Shown one piece after another: positions 6,948-10,664 of a stretch of 10,664 nt of DNA (position 1 is the first letter of the stretch; each line of letters starts with the position of its first letter). Source of the DNA: Beroe ovata. Taxonomy: Eukaryota; Ctenophora; Nuda; Beroida; Beroidae. Under the pieces are notes generated by a model. That model was not told the origin of the DNA. It ran no database searches and saw nothing but the letters and a program-made list of their open reading frames with translations. Location: NCBI GenBank assembly GCA_946803715.1, contig CAMPET010000064.1:307740-318403 (forward strand). Direction: 5' to 3'. The translations under genes and the position numbers were made by a program.

Positions 6948-7804
6948 TTAGGAAACGTGCAATGACTTGATGCCGTAATAAGCAGCTACTGCTAGAGCTC
7001 CCACAGTAACACTGCCAGCAATCGTCGGAATTGCACCCTGGGTATATGAGACTAGTGTAGCATTGGAACAGAATCTGAATTACTAAACCAAACGGAACAT
7101 AGTAGGGAGAAATTGTAACATGTATATTGTATACGCATTACGCACACGATTGTATAAAATTGTACGTGCGCGTATTTATTTGGTGACGCGCAGACATCAA
7201 ATGCTGAAATTCTTCATGAAAATGTTATTTGGCGATTGCGATGAGATTTAGACTGTGGCACTTAGCTTCCCTACACAGTTTCCAACATGCAGGTATTGGA
7301 TTTCACAGAGATGAAATCATGCTCAATGTACATAGCTATCGCACTATTTGTACGTTCATTCACTCGTATGGTTATGTGAGGAATCTCAATCCATTATCAA
7401 ATTATTTCGCAAAATCAACACATTGACACAATTTAGCAACGAATTTACACACGGATACACACTTTTACTACTTTCAGTGTCACATCCATTGTAGATGACA
7501 TATCAATGACGTAATTTCTAGTATCACACAAAATTCACACCCATACTAGTAGCTCGGTAATGAACAATGTGCAATGCGTATACATACATATCACATCGGG
7601 AATTAATGAGAATTGTAATGTGATTGTAATGAGATTGTAACTGAGTGATTTTACCTCAAGCCAAGACATCTTGCTCTCAGCCTGCAGTTCTCTCTTACCC
7701 TCATCCTCTTCTTCCAAATTGAGCATTTTCTTGTACAGTCGCTGCTGTTTCTTCTTCTGACTTGCTAACTTCTGTGACAGCTCCTTCAAATACTGTTTAC
7801 ACCC
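6948..7804 (-). CDS. FKBP8-like tail-anchored immunophilin, last two exons, partial
   Basis: Two phase 0 exons on the minus strand: 7804-7655 (50 codons; an alternative acceptor would start it at 7792) and 7037-6948 (29 codons plus stop). The first ends with the GAG|GTAAAA donor; the second follows ATACCCAG. The first encodes a charged helix with LKELSQKLASQKKK followed by RLYKKML, then an acidic linker. This resembles the end of the TPR region of immunophilins, and FKBP8 in particular has LYRKML there. The second exon encodes one hydrophobic helix (IAGSVTVGALAVAAYYGI) and a five- to seven-residue tail, as expected for a C-terminal membrane anchor; FKBP8 is anchored in the mitochondrial outer membrane. 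No FKBP or TPR exon was found in the 2.8 kb upstream, so the rest must lie beyond the right edge. Another tail-anchored coiled-coil protein is possible. Confidence 0.6.
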
Positions 7805-7875
7805 CTATAATTCGGTACACTCAGTTTCTTTTATTAGAAACTTATTAAAATCCTAGGCTAGAGGTTTCCTATTTN

Positions 7876-7998
7876 TTTTCTCTCACGAATTTCTTCACCA
7901 GATCTCCACTCCTTAATATTGTGGTCAGTGCAGTTTCCATAATAATACCAGTCTTTGCCCAAGTCATGCTTTAGCTTGGCAACACATTTCCTGGCAAA
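7876..7998 (-). pseudogene. Open minus-strand segment in repeat copy A (41 codons, unrecognised)
   Basis: A stop-free stretch encoding KLKHDLGKDWYYYG, CTDHNIKEW and SGEEIRERK looks like genuine coding composition, unlike the surrounding AT-rich sequence. The corresponding part of copy B reads FADAIAAKLKPGLGK, then a stop and frameshift, then YGICTDHCNED. The two copies thus appear to descend from one exon. The frame breaks upstream in copy A as well (two stops near 8075). The family is not recognised; it reads as a decayed coding exon. Confidence 0.4.
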
Positions 7999-8162
7999 AG
8001 GGGTTGATCATTGATCAACTTGGGGAATGGCTAACTGAAATTTGAAGCAGCCGAGGGGTTGACCTGTTCATTATTGGGGAAGCTTGCTGACCAAGATTTG
8101 GTTTACTTTAGTGGGCTCAAAGTCTGAAGAACAATTGGATTATATCATCCATTCAAAATAAA
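7900..8162. repeat. Copy A of a diverged direct repeat pair
   Basis: Aligns with 8536-8820 in the same orientation over its whole length. Anchors include AGATCT-CACTCCT, GTGGTCAGTGCAG, TTTAGCTTGGCA, TTGATCAACTTG, AATTGGGGA-like and GAAGAACAAT. Identity is roughly three quarters by eye, with several indels. It contains a perfect 17-nt palindrome, GTTGATCATTGATCAAC, that copy B lacks. Confidence 0.8.
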
Positions 8163-8190
8163 GCCCAGACAAGAGAAATAAGTTGCCTAC

Positions 8191-8250
8191 CTTCTTGTCT
8201 CTTAGGAGTTTATTGTCTTGCAAGTGCAGGACTGTTGCTGCATCATATCC
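8191..8250 (-). pseudogene. Exon-like segment between the repeat copies (20 codons)
   Basis: The minus strand reads GYDAATVLHLQDNKLLRDKK between a weak AG (8252-8251) and a GTAGGC donor (8190-8189). Farther upstream (8420-8300) another frame reads YRYREVIRIKKELP and ENSIQSLVATARS but is broken by stops. Together with the repeat pair this suggests the remains of a multi-exon gene. No family was recognised. Confidence 0.3.
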
Positions 8251-8535
8251 TTGAGTCTAAAACTTGACCATTCTTTTCCCCACCACACCCTTTAGGTAAA
8301 GAAAGATGCATCTCATGATCTTGCTGTAGCAACAAGAGATTGAATGCTGTTTTCTCGACAACCCAGTGTTCATGGCAGCTCTTTCTTAATTCTTATAACT
8401 TCTCGATACCTATAAACTGCAAAAGCACAAGTGTGACTGGCGATCATTTGAATGGAATATTGAAAAATAATTGTCACTAATTGTGAAACATATACCATGC
8501 TTACATGCCTAAGATTCTCAACAGCCATAGGGTGT

Positions 8536-8820
8536 AGATCTGCACTCCTCAGTCCTCATTACAGTGGTCAGTGCAGATTCCATAAAAAGTATGTTTCAGC
8601 AATCAGTATTTACCCAAGCCAGGCTTTAGCTTGGCAGCAATAGCATCGGCAAACTTCCTGGGGAAAGGAATTGATCAACTTGAAGAAAGGCTCATTAAAA
8701 TTCAAAGCTGCCAAAGGGATGAACTTTTCATAATTGGGGAGCTTGCTTATCAAGATTATATTTGCTTATTTGGGGTCAAAATGTTGAAGAACAATCGAGT
8801 TGCATCATCAATCCAAATAA
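8536..8820. repeat. Copy B of the diverged direct repeat pair
   Basis: Second copy of the repeat at 7900-8162, 374 bp to its right and in the same orientation. On the minus strand it holds partial frames (KFIPLAALNFNEPFFKLI, then after a frameshift FADAIAAKLKPGLGK) interrupted by stops, consistent with decayed coding sequence. Confidence 0.8.
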
Positions 8821-8856
8821 TAACAATGTTGATTACTACATTCAATATTCATGTCT

Positions 8857-8892
8857 TTCAGGAGTATATTATCCTTCAGGAGTATATTATCT
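8857..8892. repeat. 18-bp tandem duplication
   Basis: TTCAGGAGTATATTATC followed by C or T occurs twice back to back (8857-8874, 8875-8892). Confidence 0.85.
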
Positions 8893-9699
8893 TATGTAGG
8901 TTCAGGATAAACTGTCACCAATTTTTGTGGCTGTATAACAGAACTCAATGAACCCTGAACAAGGCACATAAGAAATGCAAAACATATTGCAGGATCTGAC
9001 TGAATCACACCAAGATGGATAGAGTGGCAGGTATTTTGGGGAGCGTTTGGGGCATTACAATTGTGATTCCAGCAGGTAGTTCACTTGGAATCACACCATG
9101 GTAGTGGATATGGCACCATAAATTACCAAGTATTTACTCATAACGTCAAGAAATATAGTTCACATGAAGTGCAAAGCATTTGATGGATCAAGGAATGATA
9201 TTCCACACAGGGCACACAACACATGATATGCTTGGTATCGGGCAGACTTATGTTAAGAAAGTATCAAGTATCAACATATAGGAAGATGTTGTCAGATCTC
9301 TGGTGATAAGATCTGTTCCAGTGAGGTCATGAACTTTGAAGAAATTGAGTTACTTGGTGAAAGATGTGGAGAGATGAGAGAAACAAACAAGTGCCGTTGT
9401 GTAAGGAATGGGTTAAGAATGTATTGAAATATCATGATGTGGGACCCATATTCTGATGTGAGAAACCAGTATCCCTCTACATTGTCAACATAACAAAAAG
9501 TGTTGGCTGTAGGGCATGTGTCCACCTACCTTGGAGTGTGAACCATAATCCAGTTACCAATCTTGAGTATTGTTGATTATTTCCACCTTCTCTATACTTA
9601 ATTACTTTCCTACTGCTGGTACAAAATAGCTACCTAAGTCCCCAAGAGTGAAGGTTCAAAAAATAAAATTTTATGACAACCTATTGTATGCTTCAGATN
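8893..9699. other. AT-rich stretch, no gene recognised
   Basis: Presumably a long intron or upstream flank of the FKBP8-like gene. The longest frame (minus 9525-9292) shows no motif, no splice sites and no composition bias that would support coding. An ambiguous base is at 9699. Confidence 0.5.
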
Positions 9700-9720
9700 C
9701 ACACACACACCCACACACAC
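9700..9720. repeat. CA microsatellite
   Basis: Short CA tract with one interruption, directly after the N at 9699. Confidence 0.85.
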
Positions 9721-9731
9721 AAAACGCAACA

Positions 9732-9800
9732 TGGTCTAGAATCCGTAGTGCATCCGATTAAAACATCTGCAGCCCGGGTTGTTGTTGTTAACAACAGGTT
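9732..9800 (+). repeat. Possible degenerate tRNA-derived (SINE-like) patch
   Basis: TGGTCTAGA at 9732-9740 resembles a pol III A box, and GCCCGGGTT at 9772-9780 resembles the start of a tRNA B box. The spacing of about 40 nt is close to that in a tRNA gene. The B box then departs from consensus (GTTGTT instead of CGAATCC) and no cloverleaf forms by eye, so it is not a functional tRNA. It is followed by a GTTGTTAACAAC palindrome (about 9783-9795). Confidence 0.2.
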
Positions 9801-10613
9801 TCATGTTAAAATATCACGCATATTGTTGTTATTACACCTGAATCACTAGAGTCTGTGACACCTGTGAATGCTCCAATGAAGGGAGGTGGAGAGGAGTTAT
9901 TATAGCGGTTACTCTCACGTCTCAACCCACCACCGTATCCCATTCAATTGTACAGTCACGGCCAACTGATCACAGTTATTATAGCAGTGAGCACTGGCTA
10001 TCACTGCCCAACTACCGTGTAATTAACACTAATGAGGAGGAGAGCTGCGGTTTCTCCTGATCATGGTTTATTCATGGTTCTGATGGCGAATCACCCGCTC
10101 TAATTGGCAGATTACGGGATGCTAATGAGTAGTACAGTCTTCATCAGGGCTTACCATGTATCATGATCAAAGTATGACCTCCGGACTACGACGCTCATTA
10201 TAATGGTCATCATCATCGTCGTACTGTATAGCACCAATAATCCCTACTCCTTCGCGAAGTGTTCAAGTCACTCACGACCTTTATATATCACTATAACCAG
10301 TCATTATCATGATTTGCAGTAGGTAGTATTTGTGATCATGAGGTTGTGTCAGTGGGAAGGTGTGCCAATTATCATGAACTGTATTTACGGCGAGGGCGTG
10401 TCAATTATGTGATTTATGGTGGTTAATGAGGAGGGTCAGGATGGATTAAGAGGAGAGTCAATGACTCTCAGAGTCTTAAGAACGCGGCATTCATCAGATA
10501 GGGGGAATGGGAGTACCTATAGATATGTGTAAACAGGCCTTGTTATCACTGCATACGCTCAGGGACCGGTAAATCATCGTCAGGACCTCACACTTCCATC
10601 TCCCCTCACTCTT
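9801..10613. other. Right-hand flank, no gene recognised
   Basis: No reading frame longer than a few dozen codons and no RNA gene. The sequence is noticeably rich in ATCATGA-type palindromes and TAATGAG words, and GTTATTATAGC occurs twice (near 9896 and 9974). It may hold regulatory sequence or the promoter of a gene beyond the edge. Confidence 0.5.
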
Positions 10614-10641
10614 ACACACAAACACACACACACACACACAC
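10614..10641. repeat. CA microsatellite at the right edge
   Basis: CA dinucleotide tract with one AA interruption. Confidence 0.9.
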
Positions 10642-10664
10642 GCTCCCCCAGTGAGTGTGTGATT

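Noticed and set aside
8631-8951. 106-codon plus-strand open frame
   Set aside because: It runs antisense to repeat copy B, has no counterpart frame in copy A, no splice sites and AT-driven composition.
9292-9525. 77-codon minus-strand frame
   Set aside because: No recognisable domain or coding bias, and no supporting splice or start context.
9768-9779. CTGCAGCCCGGG, the PstI-SmaI order of a common cloning polylinker
   Set aside because: Only 12 bases match and neither neighbouring linker site follows; vector contamination is not supported.

Overview
The window is nuclear DNA from an animal with a compact genome. Its genes are metazoan orthologues split into many small exons by GT-AG introns, mostly 70-180 bp, and intergenic gaps are only a few kb. 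The short introns, the AT-rich background with CA microsatellites and scattered inverted-repeat elements, and conserved but divergent proteins suggest an early-branching marine invertebrate such as a demosponge. That placement is inference. Single N characters at 2115, 6494, 7875 and 9699 mark a draft assembly.

Three genes can be read, all on the minus strand. From the left edge: (1) the first three coding exons (675 down to 65) of a BZW1/BZW2 (eIF5-mimic protein, 5MP) gene that runs off the window; (2) a complete USP22/Ubp8-type ubiquitin hydrolase, the deubiquitinase of the SAGA coactivator, in 11 coding exons from 5274 down to 2638, predicted at 509 residues, with every intron phase consistent and zinc-finger and catalytic residues intact; (3) the last two coding exons (7804-7655 and 7037-6948) of a tail-anchored TPR/coiled-coil protein that best resembles the C-terminus of the FKBP8 immunophilin. 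They belong to separate processes (translation initiation, chromatin, mitochondrial-membrane chaperoning), and nothing suggests they work together beyond sharing strand and neighbourhood.

The rest is non-coding or degenerate. A 41-bp duplication and a 36-bp tandem array lie just upstream of the BZW start. A cluster of TCACGTGA palindromes sits in BZW intron 1 and a 33-bp minisatellite fills intron 2. Between BZW and USP22 there is a possible plus-strand exon (to 1300), a small terminal-inverted-repeat element (1835-1965), a 219-bp near-perfect duplication joined at an N (1887-2334) and a G-rich tract. Upstream of USP22 is a CpG-rich block of nested hairpins and foldback repeats (6022-6540). 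Upstream of the FKBP8-like exons is a diverged direct repeat pair (7900-8162 and 8536-8820) with broken reading frames on the minus strand. The right-hand 1 kb has CA repeats, a weak tRNA-like patch and no recognisable gene.
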